DNA of 64,000 nucleotides from Echinostoma caproni (Eukaryota > Platyhelminthes > Trematoda > Plagiorchiida > Echinostomatidae): assembly GCA_900618425.1 (NCBI GenBank), contig UZAN01039692.1:59122-123121 (forward strand), given 5' to 3'. Position 1 is the first letter of the stretch. The number at the start of each line of letters is the position of its first letter. Position numbers and translations under genes: made by a program. The notes beneath the pieces were generated by a model. The model was not told the origin of the DNA and did not search any database. It saw only the letters and a list, made by a program, of their open reading frames with translations. Positions 47,750 through 61,309 of this stretch are shown in pieces.

Positions 47750-50700
47750 ACTTCGCTGTCGAGTTTGATATCAGGGTCCTGCACCTTGAAACTGACCAGA
47801 GAAATCGAGTCTGATTAGTACAGTAGAAAAGATACAAGGTTTCCTCAACCAAGTTGTTGACACATTTGTAACTGTGGCTACCAAAAGGAAGAAATTATAG
47901 TTGAATCTGTCAATTTCGATGATAGTGAAACATTTGGAATAGTAATAGCAGGCTCCATAATAAGCGAAACTTGGAAAACTCACCACAGATTTATTCACAT
48001 TTACGAATCTATTTACCAACTGACTGGTGTTTGAAAATAATTGCTGATAGGCACAAATGAGAAGGAAAATCTGCCCAGTCAACAGTCCCACTTAATTCCA
48101 TCGCACACACATTATCCATGCGGGAAGTACTTACATTATCAACGAATAAGAGTCAAAAAGGAAGAACGAAACAGAAACCTGGGAACCTATGAAGCCACGT
48201 GGACTATGAAATATCATGTTTTTTTTAATTCTGACTCCCTTATTTCGTGCTTGTAAGGGTCATTATCGATATTCATTCGTTCTTATTGTAATTTAAGATA
48301 AAGGTTACCCAAACGGACAGGAAAAAAGGAAGCTGCGATCAATGTGATCTTATACTGCAAATTTGCCACATACCGCTCGCTTTCGAGACATTTCAGGTTT
48401 GCGATGAAGACTCAATTAGGTATTGGCATTCAGTGTTCATACTTTGCCCAGTTAACAATGGGCCCTAGTTTATCTGACTCTTAGAAAGCTTTTTTCCAGT
48501 CAGCGTGCAATTGAGTTTACCTCCGTCCTACACGCTATCACCATGCAAAGTACGTGACTTAAATATATCACTTATCAACAAGCACTAACAAACAATCGCC
48601 ACTTGCTGCAAAATTAAACGAATTGGAAGCGTGTGCTATCTTTTTGAATCCCCTTTCGGGAAGCCTAATTGTGGCATAATATCTAAGTCTAGCGCGCAAG
48701 AAGATTTCAGGAAGATGGACTCAATCGGGTTCAGGAGTTGTAGCTTAACTCACGAGACATTTACTCCGTAAGTCCGTTCTATAAATTATTATCATTCACT
48801 TCTGCTCACCTGACACATATCATTTTGTTTCTGAAACTAACACACGTTGAATTTGAAATATGATAACGGACTGGAACAAGGTCCGCAAATCTATGTGCTC
48901 CTCAGCTATCCTGAAAGCTCATTGATACGTGACGCCTTGTGATCAATCCTCACCCCCGGTATAAAGTCAGTTCACCCTCACCTCCATTACTGTAGGATAG
49001 ATAAGTGACTGAACTGGCTTATTGTAATAAATAGATAACCACACCCATCTACAGACAAGCTAGTGGAAATGGACTCATACATACACAGTCTCAACCATGT
49101 GGAACGTCATATGAATGGCTAGGAATGGGTATATCGATTAGCAACTCATACCCTTAAGCAGGCGGAACAATACCATGCCGTGTTTCACGCGCGTCACCAG
49201 TGTGAACAGCTGGACTGGGACGTTTTCTCCGTTACCAGGGTAACGTGTACATAATATACTAACCCGTGTCTCATCTGTGGGGAAATATGTTACCCACAGA
49301 GATAAATGAGACGGGTTGCATATAGTGACGATGATCTGTGTTAGATTGTTCTGCATCTTGTCAGACTATTAATTATGCCCGGATGTAGTGAGTAGATGGA
49401 GAATCTAGCCCCTATAAATATGCATCACAGATAATAGGGCTTCACAAGTTAAAACACCATTTTATATTTGAAACGTGATCTTGCGATTCATTTTAGTTTT
49501 AGAAGCAATTCATCGTGTCACATTCAAATAACTCTCAATTATATAAATGCTCTCCAATATGAGCTTCGAAATTAAGAAAATGGGATAACTTGGGATAGAA
49601 TGATATCCGTCTCCTCCTAACCTGCATTTGAAGCTATTCGATTTTCGCGAGATTCCTAAAAACACAACTGAATAACTTGAAAATGACGTTCGCTCTCTAG
49701 TAGCTAAGGTTTCATATATTCACATCAGCTGCTGGTCATTTTTTGCGTCAGTTCGAAGAAATTTTAGCATCGCTTCAGATGATAGTTTGTAATACAAATG
49801 CTGCCTTGATAGGTTATAAAACGATTAAGATCAAAATACCAAGATGTGTGGGCAAATGCATATCAATACAAAAAGTGTCTCGTCGATCTGAGTCTCAACC
49901 ATTTACATCCATAAATACCGAATGTTCATTGAATTTGCATTGTGAACAATCTAATTATAAATAAACGGAACTAGTGTGTCCTTTTTGAATGACCTCACAG
50001 ATCAACATGTAACATGTTTGATACTTCATATTTGATATGAGAGAGAAAACATGCAGTGCTGCCCAATGGAATATTTACATTTACGTGATTCTATATTGTA
50101 TGCGGTTTTTTCAGCTCCCCTTCTTACTATCATAGAAACAGCTTTCAAAAAAATGAAATCAAAATTTATGATAAGGTCGCTCTAGATTAGTGGTTCTTGA
50201 TTAGTTTTTCTCGCGTAGGCTTTGAGCTTGTTTTATGTCAGCCTACATGGAATGAGAATGGATTAAGAAGTAACGCCCTGTGAGAGGTAACACACGTGGG
50301 GGAACCAGATCGGCGCAAATGATCAAATTGGTTGTTTCATTTCATTTTTTAATGAGCAATACGATCGTGTGCGTATCGAACCTTTACCCGTTTTCCTAGG
50401 CATTTCTGTTGTTCACAATACGAGTTATTAACTCCTTGAAACATTTTACCATTTATGCAACACATAAAAACTTCTTGATGTACAGCTCGTCGAGAAATTA
50501 CGAACTCCATCAATCGTTCAACCGGAAATGATTTTGTAATAAAAATATCCAAATCATTTGGTTTTTGGTTGATTTTTATGAAAATCATGAATTGTTTCAT
50601 TACTAGCTCTATTAGATGCCAATGGGTTCTGAATGCGGATCAGTATGAAAATCACGAAAACCACACCATGATACCTTTCGTTCGACGAAAAAAGCAAACT

Positions 50701-53700
50701 GTTAAATGCACATTAGCAGCTTGTGCAAAGTTTCTGCCCAATCAAACCCCTTGTTTACTTCTGACAATCAGTGATCTACGTTTCATTCAATCTTTTAAAA
50801 TGCCGGTCTGTGAAACGTTTATAGATTAAGTAAAATCGTTCTATCGAAAGGCTTTATTCTGTTTTTTATCAGGAAAAGTATTTAATGTTTTTTTTATTTC
50901 CTTGTGGAAACCTCTATGCATCCTTGTTGTAACGACAAGAAACAATAAATCTCGACCTCTTTATGGCCATAGCTATGAATGCGTAACCGCTTTGTTCCAT
51001 GGCAGTTCACGGGCTCATGATGTGTATATTTTGTTGCCGTGTGGATCTCCTCCCCCAAGGGTAATTTATTTCTGAAATATTATCCTAAATAGTTGTTCGT
51101 AAAGACCAACATTATGCAGTCCATGATATCCGCGATTTGGAAGGGAATGAAACAGTATCTTCAACTCGTTTAATCATGCTCTTATGGGTTGGTCATCAAC
51201 TGTACGGTACAGGTGGAGGGTAAGTGTTTCGTTTCTTGACCCGAAAGTTCACGATTTTGGTCCTGGTAGGGACACAAAAATAGTGCACACTGCTGATGAA
51301 TTTCAAAATGGATGAAACAACCGTCCATCGCTCTTTTTGTGCCAATTCCCACACTCAAAAATTGTTGTAAATAAGTGACCGGGTTCATTTATCCGATAAC
51401 CAATCGTTGGCACTAGGTGTTTCTTACGTGTCATCCGCGTGATTCACTCCTTTGACCAACTGGCCTTTTGTGTTGGCAAAATATATTTTTCTGGAAACAT
51501 TGACCCGCATATTTAGCAACCGAATGATGGAATGAATTAGCACCGGCCACAGCACGTCAGGCGAGGGTCAATAAGACCTAAAGGTCTGAAAAATTATTTC
51601 TCTTGAAAGATTCGTGTTTCGATTGACACATGATGGAGGTCAGTGATTGGATTCGATAAACCTCAGCGTTTATGATTTGTTGTCGATCAGTGACAAAAAC
51701 CAGATCTTATGTACAACAGAGGAGACCTAATACAGAAATCAGCTTTCAATTGGACATTGTTCCATTTGCTTGAAAGTCTGTTACATGCTTGAGCACCCGC
51801 AGGCATTCGATCGCACAGGGATAATGTCTTAATTATAATGAATCCACATAGAAAAGTAATAGCCGCAAGGAACAGCAACCAAATACTAGATACATTGACT
51901 GTATTAATGCAGCCCAGACCAAATACTGCATCAAACACGAACACTTCTTGTGGTTTGCCTTCATTGCTGCTCCAAAATGTCTCACCCAGAAGACAGCGTT
52001 TTAAACACCATAGTGTTTCGAAACTGTCGACTGGTACTCATGCATTATGTTACCGTTAATACGAGCATAACCTTAAGCATTGTCACATCCCATGTTGCTT
52101 GTGCTTCTACAACTTATCCAGTTGGGTGAAGAATGGATATAACAGTGAAACATCGTCCATTTAAAACCCGCGGATCAACAGGGGCACTGCCTACTTTATT
52201 TAAAAGCCACCGAACACAGTCGTAGAGATGTCAGTAGGTTGAGGCGAACGGTGACTTTAAGTTTGCCCAACATACATTGAAAACCTCGACCTTTGCTTTC
52301 GACATTCTCAATTACCAACGTAACTTATGGTAATTAAGCCACAGGTAATATTTATACTCAGGCAGTTCTCTTCCTTTAGGAATTTCGCAGTTGAAGCCTC
52401 ATATGCGCTTTAAAGTAATTCCTTCAGTTGAATGAAGAGCGAGAAATGACGCAGGTACAGAATAGGTTCCTTCTTTACCGTTTTTTAAATGATATTGATA
52501 TATTTTACAGTCCCGCGCAGATCTATGCGGATTTAACGAAAATAAACATTTAAATAATCGATAAAATTTAAGACGTTTTTATAGAAATTGCCTGAAACTA
52601 GATAATTATCTGATGTGAAATGACAAACTCAGCCACGTTCTCATAATGATAAGCCACACCCAAATTAAGGCTCGCTTTGGTTGTGGCTGGGAGCAACCAT
52701 GAGAGTATGAAACTTAGAAGAATAAAGTCGGTCTGGTTCTGCTGGATGGTGCTATTTCATTTCTGTGAAATGGAAGGGATCCAATAGCAAGTCGCGCGCT
52801 GAACGTATGCACCACAAGCATAAAAGGGCGTATTGCAGAAATAATTAACTGCTTTTGTGGGGCAGACCATAGTGAATTGAAGAAAACCATCAGACTCCCT
52901 TGAGTGACTGTAATATTAAGCATTTACTATGAGACCTCATCTACTGAACTGCTACATCCAGCTACCAACCGCTAGAGCGAATTAGCAATAGTTTTCGTTG
53001 TCTAGTTACTTAAAAGAATACGTTAAATAAAATTTTTGCATCTAATACGATTAAACCGTTGCTTAAAGGAATCAATCAGGGGAAAATTCTACGATAAATA
53101 TATTAATGACGAAATTGAAATTAGTTCCCGTGCATTAAAAATTATGGTTTATTAAACGACAGTCAAAGATCTCACCGAACGCCAAATTGGATCATCGTTC
53201 ACAATATATTAGATTTACAAACATTGATGGTTTGTTCTCCATTCTGTTGAGACCAACAGTTATTACGCCGTTGATGATTGCCAACTGGTTCTATCAGTGT
53301 TGTCTACAAACATTCCTTTGTGAATGTCAGGACCGCAATAACTGAATGAAAACTCCTACTGTGACTACTTGGTTGAATGTTGATTAAATGTACATGAAAT
53401 GGTTCGAATAAAATTTGTCCCAATATCAGGCAAGAAAAAGAATGGTAACATAATTAAGTAACTTATTATTAATAAGTAAAACAATTATGATGGAGTATGC
53501 CATTAGCTAGTTGTGAATTGATTAACATATACTCCGGGACACCTGCTCAGCTTTACTCGAACGAAACCACACAAGGCGTGCACACCCAATCATAAGAGTT
53601 TCATCTCACTCCACTTATTAAAAAAGAATGATTGAGTGGTTATCCTGTAGATAAAATCGTGAGTGCACTTGGTCATATGATCACTTTATCTTGTCAGTGT

Positions 53701-53895
53701 TATTGATCTATGGTCCCAGGTACAACGATTTCAGCTTGATTCACTTTTTCTTGGTTCAAACTTCAACATTTATTCCAGCGGCGAAAGGTGGACAGACACA
53801 AGTTCTTAAATTATTTGAACCAGCTCTCCAATGAACGATGCCACTGGGGCGAATGCTGGATGCAATGGAACACTAAGTCGAATCCGAAAGTCATC
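47750..53895. other. Long interval without a recognised gene
   Basis: All frames are under 110 codons and most overlap others on the opposite strand. No motif, RNA gene or element end is recognised. A short inverted repeat ACTTATTATTAATAAGT lies at about 53459. Confidence 0.5.
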
Positions 53896-53899
53896 TATT

Positions 53900-54105
53900 G
53901 GAGAGTTTGATTTTATGGCATTGTGAGTTTCATCGTGCACGGACGGATCCAAAGAAAGATGGATTGAAATGCTTAGAATCAATGCACAGCTGTTTTGATC
54001 TTATGGAGTCTGATCAGCAGCGTGAATCCATCCAGCCAAATGGACCTCATGGGTAGGGCGCGAACATCCTACCAAGTTGAATACCGGGTAGCTAGCCAAA
54101 TCGTT
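53900..54105 (-). mobile_element. tRNA-headed SINE with hammerhead-like core
   Basis: On the minus strand GTATTCAACTTGGTAGGATGTTCGC (near 54060-54093) matches the A-box region of the 39.4-kb copy. After a T-arm-like segment comes CACGCTGCTGATCAGACTCC, then ATAAGATCAAAACAGCTGTG. The core CTGATCA differs from CUGAUGA at the conserved G8, and AAAA replaces GAAA, while the CAGCTG palindrome after it would be the short stem III of a type I hammerhead. The AAACAGCTGTG aligns with AAACAGCTCTG of the 36.1-kb copy. The tail toward 53.9 kb (ATTTCAATCC, then TTTCTTTGGATCC) is unique to this copy in the window. Confidence 0.6.
53975..54025 (-). ncRNA. Hammerhead ribozyme relic inside SINE
   Basis: CTGATCA (complement of 54011-54017), a poorly paired stem II GACTCC/GATC, AAAAC (complement of 53992-53996) and a CAGCTG stem III are in the right order and spacing for a type I hammerhead. 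Two invariant core positions are mutated (G8 to C, and G12 to A), so it is scored as a relic. Confidence 0.5.
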
Positions 54106-54109
54106 TTCT

Positions 54110-55075
54110 ACTTTGTTTATGCACAGTGTAGCACAACCCGTCAGTTCATGCTTAATTTACTTTATGCACGGTGAAGAACACTACATAAAACAGACGTGTC
54201 AAATGTACCTCAGTAATACTATTTTGACAACCTCAGATTGAACCTCAGCCGGAATGTGTTCCATTCTTCCGTGATCAGTGACTATCACTGTGTTTCTGCA
54301 CACTTATTAGCTATCGCATCTCCGTTGGAAGTAATAGATGACGCTACACTGGTCTTCAGTTTATACGTTCCAAAATCAGGGGGGGGGAAGTGAACATGGG
54401 CATTGGCCCGATACACACATATAAGGACGTAATGAAATTAAGTAAACTAGTCTATTAAGCAATTATTCTGCTTGTTTATAGTGACAAAGACAACCTGTTC
54501 TCTGTCATACGAAACACGTGAACTTGGTACGATAGGCCTACATGATTAAAATGAGATAAATGCACTCCTCGAAATGTGAACCAATAAGACATGAGAATAC
54601 ATAGTCAGGTGGAGAAGAATTTCAGGTTTGCAGTTGGCTGGTGGTTGCGAACAAGTTTTGTCTTTACGCCCCATAAATTTCCAGTATAACAGACTTTTGA
54701 AGAGATGACTGATAGTCAGAGTGTGATCCATCAAGATATTGGTGATCTGTGGAACCACATCATTCCGGTCGGTGGTGGAATGTGTTAGAGGGAATCTAAT
54801 TTGGAGCACCCTCCAAAATTCACACAGATCTACGGAGCTCTTCGTTCTGCATCAATAAAACTAACATCGACATTCAGGTGTTTTCAGAAACACCTAAGGG
54901 GCCGTGGCACATGACGTGCTGGTGCTTTTAGTCCGGGAAAATGTAAGAAAATCAGCCTAAGTAGTACGGCAAATTGCATGAAACAAAACACCCGAGCTCT
55001 GCAGTACGTGTAAAAGGTTCCTCTAGTTTGATTGAATAAAATTGTTGTTTCACAGTTGACTCATATGTTCGCTTG
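54110..55075. other. Interval without a recognised gene
   Basis: A G-run of nine lies near 54380. The largest open frame (87 codons, minus, 54546-54809) has no recognised domain. Nothing else can be supported. Confidence 0.5.
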
Positions 55076-55082
55076 TTGAATG

Positions 55083-55121
55083 ACTTTATAAAGGCCTTCC
55101 AAGAGGGTCGAAACGTCGTCA
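55083..55121 (+). ncRNA. Decayed Penelope-type hammerhead motif
   Basis: The plus strand reads CTTTATAAA, then GGCC, a loop, GGTC and GAAACGTCG. GGCC and GGTC pair as a four-base stem II, and GAAACGTC is the conserved second half of hammerheads in Penelope-like elements. The first half should be CUGAUGAA; here at least three core bases differ. No protein of such an element is visible nearby. Several overlapping minus-strand frames at 54.95-55.5 kb are AT-driven. Confidence 0.4.
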
Positions 55122-55124
55122 CCA

Positions 55125-58100
55125 AAAAATAAACTTGTTTTTGGTTTTTCATCGTCATGGCTAATCCAAACGTTTTCCTTCACGGATCTAATACTATGAG
55201 CATGACGCACAATTACTTCAATAACATCCGTTCCAAATTTGGATCTGATATTGTGAAAATTAAAACCTGTAAAAGGTGATGCAAATAGAAGTAACATAGT
55301 TTGGGAAAGATTGTGAGGCAAAAGAATATCATTATGTCATAAAAATTGAAGCCCAAAATTCTCTGATAATAGCGTAAAACAGTACGATTACACGAGATAG
55401 TTGATATCATAGAGCGGATACTACCGGTTTTAAGTAAGCAACACGAAAGTACTTGTTCCGGAAAACGTTTATTAAGCTGAATAATTCGATCAACGGAAAC
55501 GGACACTTAATAACTACACTTTCAGGGTTCTAAACGCAACAACTGTGGAAGCAATCGATTGACTAGTATGCAAACGATTGAACGTATCTGAACAAATAAG
55601 CGATGGAAGGTCAACCATTACGCGATCTGTTACCCAATCACTGCCTCGTGCACAATATGGAATCTAAACTGAGTTTATTACCCTCTGATCATCACAAAAT
55701 AATTCGTGATTGAAGCAAATCATTAACCTCAACTGTAGCTTTACTTATTAATTTGATTTGTGTATTAACCCTGAAGAAAAACCTAGGTCACGGCATTCCG
55801 GAGCTGATGTAACATTGGATTTCCTTCTTAAGATCCACGGCTGAAGTTGCCACCAGTTATCATGTGTAAATTTGATTCGAAAAATGGAGAGAATTGCTAA
55901 TTTTGACAGTGGTATTCCATAGGCACAAAGTAAGCATCTTTGCAAATATATCGACCCCTTGGTCCACAAGGATGACGGTCATTCAGTCATTTATAAAAGT
56001 TCCCATAAGTAACTGAGCGTTGAACTAAGGGAAAAAGTTGCAGTCCGAAACCGGTGCTGGTGTTTCTGGTATACCTAATAATTTATCAAAGGATTTCTCC
56101 GTTTTGGCTCCTGCACATAAATTTTGATTTATATTTCTTTCCGTATGAATTCTGCCCGTCTGACTCGATGGCAGTCCGTAAATAACAATTTCCAGCATCC
56201 GGTAATCAAGCGGGTCTTGATCGGACGAAGCGCACACAAAAAATATCAACTTGCATATGTTGGAATTTCGATGTACACGGGTGTCCGGAATGATACACGT
56301 GGGCTGAAAGAAGTATCAATTCAACCTTCAACGTGTTCCTTCATTTACCCAAATGATTTGCATGGTATTTCATCCTTCGATCAATTGGAGGATTAAGACG
56401 GTAAGAGAGAAGAGATTCAGTTCACTGTCTTACGAACAAAAAGCAACAACCTTCTGCGATTACTACGCACATACAACGTCAGCTGTCACGTAACCATTAT
56501 ATTTCACAAGTTTCAAAGGTTTTGACCACAACAAAAGCAGGTAAAACCCAGTTTAGTGTGAACCGGTTCTACTTGATTCAGACTATAATTTTAACATCTT
56601 TTCGTTTGCTTCTTTAACAAAGAAAGCGATTTGATACTGTCTGCGAGAAGTAGCCAAACGTAGCTGTCTTTAGCCCATGGCTTCGGTGCAGAGGTTGCCA
56701 CAGCAATGCAACGAGCCAATTGTCATTCCTAACGCAACGACTAAGTTTTAACATTTTGATGATAAATGTTTTACCAAGCTCAGCATTATAAAACTGTAAA
56801 TATGCGAACACCGCAATTCCCATGTAGTTCATGAATAAAGTATTCTCTTAACTAGTGATTATTGTCGAATTCATCTCATTTGACAAGTGATTAATTAAAT
56901 AACGCTGAAATGATGCCTCTGGTATCCGTTCCATTTCCATTTCCTGCAAACGCCTGTATGTTTTCCATCTTTGCTCAAGCGTTTATAAATCTACAAACCA
57001 GGCTTTTACAACTTCATCCTTTTGGATTACACCTAATCAATAACCCGATATCCGATTATGACTACGTGTTTCATCTTGCACTAATGATTTAGCGTACCGT
57101 TTCTTTTGTGTGAAATTTGAGTTGAAACATTTTTGTGTCAGTGGAATCCTGCTGGAATTCGCATTGCACGGGTGATGCAATATGCAACCAAAGTATTAGT
57201 TGATGCAGTGAGATCAAAGGAACTTCAATCACGAACTAGCGATTCATCAACTCAACGAGTATATCAAACCGTATTTCTCCGTGTTACCCTAGTATCAATA
57301 CGATATATTAAATTTTTGTGTCCCTATTTGTACTGAAATCAGACGAAAATGTTTGTATCAATCTGAAGGTAGGAAAAATCTTGGTCGGATAAACGTAAAC
57401 ACTGCCACAGTACGTGCACGTGAATTTTGTCTGCTGAACAACAGACTGCGAATCACGTGCCACAAACTCAGATCACATCCTGGTCAAACACATGTTGAAG
57501 AGGACAACTGTGTGGTGGCCCTGGGTGCAGAGACAGCCCATGAGAGATTGAGGGTGATAGGGAAGACGAATTGCACGTCCTCGGTTCACTTTACAGACAG
57601 GCTTCCTTATTATTCATGAGGGTGCGGGCGTTGATTAAATCAGTCTGATGAATGAAATTGATGAAGCGGGTACGGACAGGTTAAATGTAAACATCCTGTA
57701 AAGGGTTTGAGTTTATTTATTGATATACACATAACTCCGATAAGTAGTTTTGACAGCGATCAGAGAGTCTGAAAATTATCAGGGATCAATTTCCAGAAAT
57801 TGAACTTAATGTTTATTCGCAAAACTCCTCTTTCCTTATGGTTTCATTTTCGAGACTTTGATGTTCAGATGTTCGATTCTAACTAGTTGAAAAGCAACAA
57901 TGAAAAGGATAAGAAAAAAGTTACTTCAAGACTGTTTGAAATTCGGTTAACTTGATTCATATTAGAGTTCCTGCAAATAAAGTTTAACGAACATTGTCAA
58001 ATGCGTTAGATTTCTACCATACGGATATGCCTAACGGTGTTGCGTCTGTGTTCACCTTGTGGTCCATGGACATATCAGATTTAACATATCCAGTCAAGAT

Positions 58101-59930
58101 GATCGTTACCCAATATTTAATTTACGTCACCTAATATAAATTAGACCACTTTACTAAATTTGTCCCTCCAAACATTTTGCCTACACGTTTAAGAATCCTG
58201 TGGATCAATATTCCTTAATGCATCAAACGAGGATTGCACACTTGGATCTCATTCGCCAAAAAAGATACGAATCCAAAGCGCGTTCAAGAAATATCCAAAC
58301 CTACAATATGCCAATAAAAACTGCTAAAGGGAGAGAAGAATCATCTCAATAACTAGAAGACCGAAAAGGAAAATTTAAGCAAATAAAAGAAAACGCGATC
58401 AACGAATAAAAAACAGTTGGAAAGAAAGAATTCGTAAAAAAATCCTGACAGAAAACCCCACAGAACTAATTTATCCGATAGAACATTAAAAAAGGGAGTA
58501 AAAAACACAAATGACAAACCATTTGCGGATCAAAGGAAATTCAGGACTGCGATAAAGCAGAAAGGCCGAAAAAACGCAACCGCACAAAACATCCTGGAAA
58601 ATTGATGATCGTTGCTTAACCAGAGTTTCCGGTGAATCAATCAATTTTACAATCAAATAATGCGTCAAAAATTCATCACCAGAAATGCCGGATGCATTCA
58701 GGAGTAGACAGCATAGTCAGCTCGTTTCCAATTCACCTAAATCAAACATTACTGGCAAACCTAACCAAAATTCAGAAATCATGGTTAAGGCTATTGACAA
58801 AGTATATCAGATTATTCGTGATTATGTTTTTTCTCCAGCAGCCAGTTAGACGGTAAACGGAGATATTCGGTTGTATTCCCTTTTGTTTTCCTTATGTACA
58901 CCCATGGTGAAAACGATTCCAACGGTTCATTTCGAGCGAAAACGATTTGCAATATAAGTGAAAAGAAACAAAATGCAGGATAGACACACAGCTTCAGTTA
59001 GAATAGATTTTGTTCACATCATACAGCAGGTCACGAAACGGTGAAAAACGGCTCAAATTGCTTTAGAGCACCAGTATTTCATTGATAGATAATATTCGGT
59101 AAACAATTCCGTAGAAGTGACCCATTTCAATAATGTGGATTATCATCACCAAGCGTGATATCAGGAGAGCCAGTCACACGAGAAATTTGAATTGCACAAA
59201 CGCCTTCTATGGAACAGCTCAAACATGAAACACAATCGTGTCCAGTTGAGTGCGGTTAGACCACCTGAGAGGAGAACATGCATATGACCCATCTCACAGA
59301 AACAGTATATTCAATGGAAAGAGAACAGTGACCATATCGTACAAAGCCGCAGAGCATAAAGTAAGTGTACCCAGGCGCCAAACGCCGGTGAGTTTCCTTC
59401 ACAAAATAAATTCATTCAAGCTCCTCAGTCTCCATCACTCACTCCCGATTACGTCACTCGTGTACCTCCTACCAGTTCATTTCATGTGCATTTGTGCAAT
59501 ACACGCGCATATACGCATGCAAAACAAACACTAACGAAAGATATCTCACACCCCAACAATGCGGCGCAAACATGCAGGTCAGGAAAATTCCCAACTGATA
59601 GACTGACAGAATGTCTGTCATAATGCACCTGATACCTACCTTAAACTCATTCGGGTCAACAACCAAGGAAACAATGAATTAAGGATGGTAATAACAAATA
59701 AATCACGCGCCAATTCAGTACCGATTCGCCATGATTCGTCCACAAATAAAACAGATTCTCCGTAAATTACCCTTGTATAGGTAACCCTTAAGCCGGGTTA
59801 TAGATTTCTATCAACTGTGACTTGAGGGAAACTATGAAGAAGTTTGCCAAATAGAACATCACATTTTACAAGAACACAATACGCATTATCAGATCCGTAA
59901 AAAGAGTGCAAGATGCGTTATGTGGAAATA
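55125..59930. other. Long interval without a recognised gene
   Basis: Frames at 55.75-56.4 kb and at 57.13-57.62 kb (67 and 88 codons, same strand, consecutive) are the most protein-like but carry no motif I recognise and no clear splice sites. The 58.3-58.6 kb stretch is strongly A-rich on the plus strand. No RNA gene or element is supported. Confidence 0.5.
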
Positions 59931-59969
59931 AAACGCTGTCCTGCAACACATGACAGAACAACTCAAATT

Positions 59970-60048
59970 GGGTTGGTGTGATTCGAACACACGTACTGCC
60001 GGGCGATAATTTGAATACCCTTACCACCGGACCACCCTCACCTGAAAC
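59970..60048 (-). mobile_element. tRNA-derived sequence with perfect T-arm
   Basis: The minus strand has TGGTCCGGTGGTAAGG in A-box position and GTGTG-TTCGAAT-CACAC, a perfect five-base T-arm, in B-box position. The acceptor arm pairs at only about four of seven positions and the anticodon arm cannot be drawn, so a working tRNA is not claimed. It is most likely a SINE head or tRNA pseudogene. No hammerhead core follows, which distinguishes it from the copies at 22.2, 36.1 and 54.0 kb. Confidence 0.55.
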
Positions 60049-60315
60049 TTTTATCAGCATTTACACAGTAACCAGAATGCTCTGTGGTTTTTCTTGTTCT
60101 TGGATAATGCGTATGTGATATCAGCCTCAGGAAACCCAATTGGAATGATGATTTCTAGATCTGACCAAATTTGAATGTTATTGCTTCCCGTTGTTCGACT
60201 GTTCGCTCCAGGCACGGCGAGCACGTCGCCGCCATTTTGGATTGAGTGTGAATTGTGTGCTTGTCTCACTGAAACTTATGGTTCATGAATGCTTTGTATT
60301 TTTCTTGTCTTGCAG

Positions 60316-60593
60316 ATGGTTTGGAAATACTCCGTTCCGCGGAGAACCTGTTGTCCGAAGTTTCTCCTATCCTTGCATTTTGAGCGTCTGTACTGGGCCG
60401 CGTTGACGAGTTGGTTCGACACCGCAAACAGGGTTTTGTTCGTGACATTCTGACAGCACTATTGACACCAGGAACGCGGATCGTGTTACCCGAACTCCAC
60501 TTCCTACCGTGTACTACCAATCGGTGGCAGCACGTTGCACTCCTACCTGCTTTGATCTCAACCCTGAACCAGGGTCGTTACTGTTGCTACTGA
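60316..60593 (+). pseudogene. Candidate exon with splice acceptor and leucine-rich frame, one internal stop
   Basis: A pyrimidine-rich tract ending TTTTTCTTGTCTTGCAG at 60315 is an excellent 3' splice site. From 60318 the frame reads GLEILRSAENLLSEVSPILA, a leucine-rich amphipathic pattern, reaches a TGA at 60381-60383, then continues ASVLGRVDELVRHRKQGF, RDILTALLTPGTRIVLPEL and WQHVALLPALISTLNQGRY to a stop at 60591-60593. The patch is CpG-richer than its flanks. The strong acceptor and helix-like sequence on both sides of the TGA suggest a real exon with a disabling mutation, or a repeat carrying one. I do not recognise the protein. A minus-strand frame of 84 codons overlaps and cannot be excluded. 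Confidence 0.35.
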
Positions 60594-60649
60594 ATTTCCT
60601 CGCAACCACTCTGACCTCCTTTCACTTTACCGACTAAATGGATACTGAA

Positions 60650-61300
60650 TCGATCATTTTGCATGTTACACAATTTACCACAACGGAAGAAACTGAAATT
60701 CAATGGAGTCATACATGGGTTAGCTTATTTTTCCAGCAAAACGAAACGCTTTTAGTCGGCGAAATTCACCGATTCATTCAGAAAAATTTACTGATTTACT
60801 AAATCACTCTGTTATTCCCTATCCGATACAGTTCAATTAGATTAATCCTAAATGTTATAGAATCATCAGCATTTATTCACTATTACCGTTCAGCGAATAT
60901 GCAATTAGTTTTGTACTGTTTTAAATCACATTTGTAAAACTTTTCCGTGTGCATGTATCAATGCGAAAATTTTTTTCAAGATTGGGTATTGCCAACCAAC
61001 TTACCTGTTATGTTTTTGATGGAGGTAATTACTTTACCACTTGATCTACATCCAGACTAAAAAATCCCTTCCCTAGCACTGGTCCTTTGTTTGTACGAAT
61101 ATGATTCGCACATGTGGTAATATGATCTAACATTGGCGAAGATTTTTGCTAACCTTACGGTTCAACATTAGCACTGCGATAAGTATTCTTGCATTCGTCC
61201 TGTGTACCTTATTAAGAGAACACATGATCAGAACAGCAAATGTGCAAACTAGGAGTGATCATAAAACAACATTCCTTTTGTAGATAGCAAGTGCAAATTA
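60650..61300. other. AT-rich interval with no feature
   Basis: No open frame of note, no repeat and no promoter-like motif was seen between the candidate exon and the next minus-strand frame. Confidence 0.5.
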
Positions 61301-61309
61301 TCTAAATAA

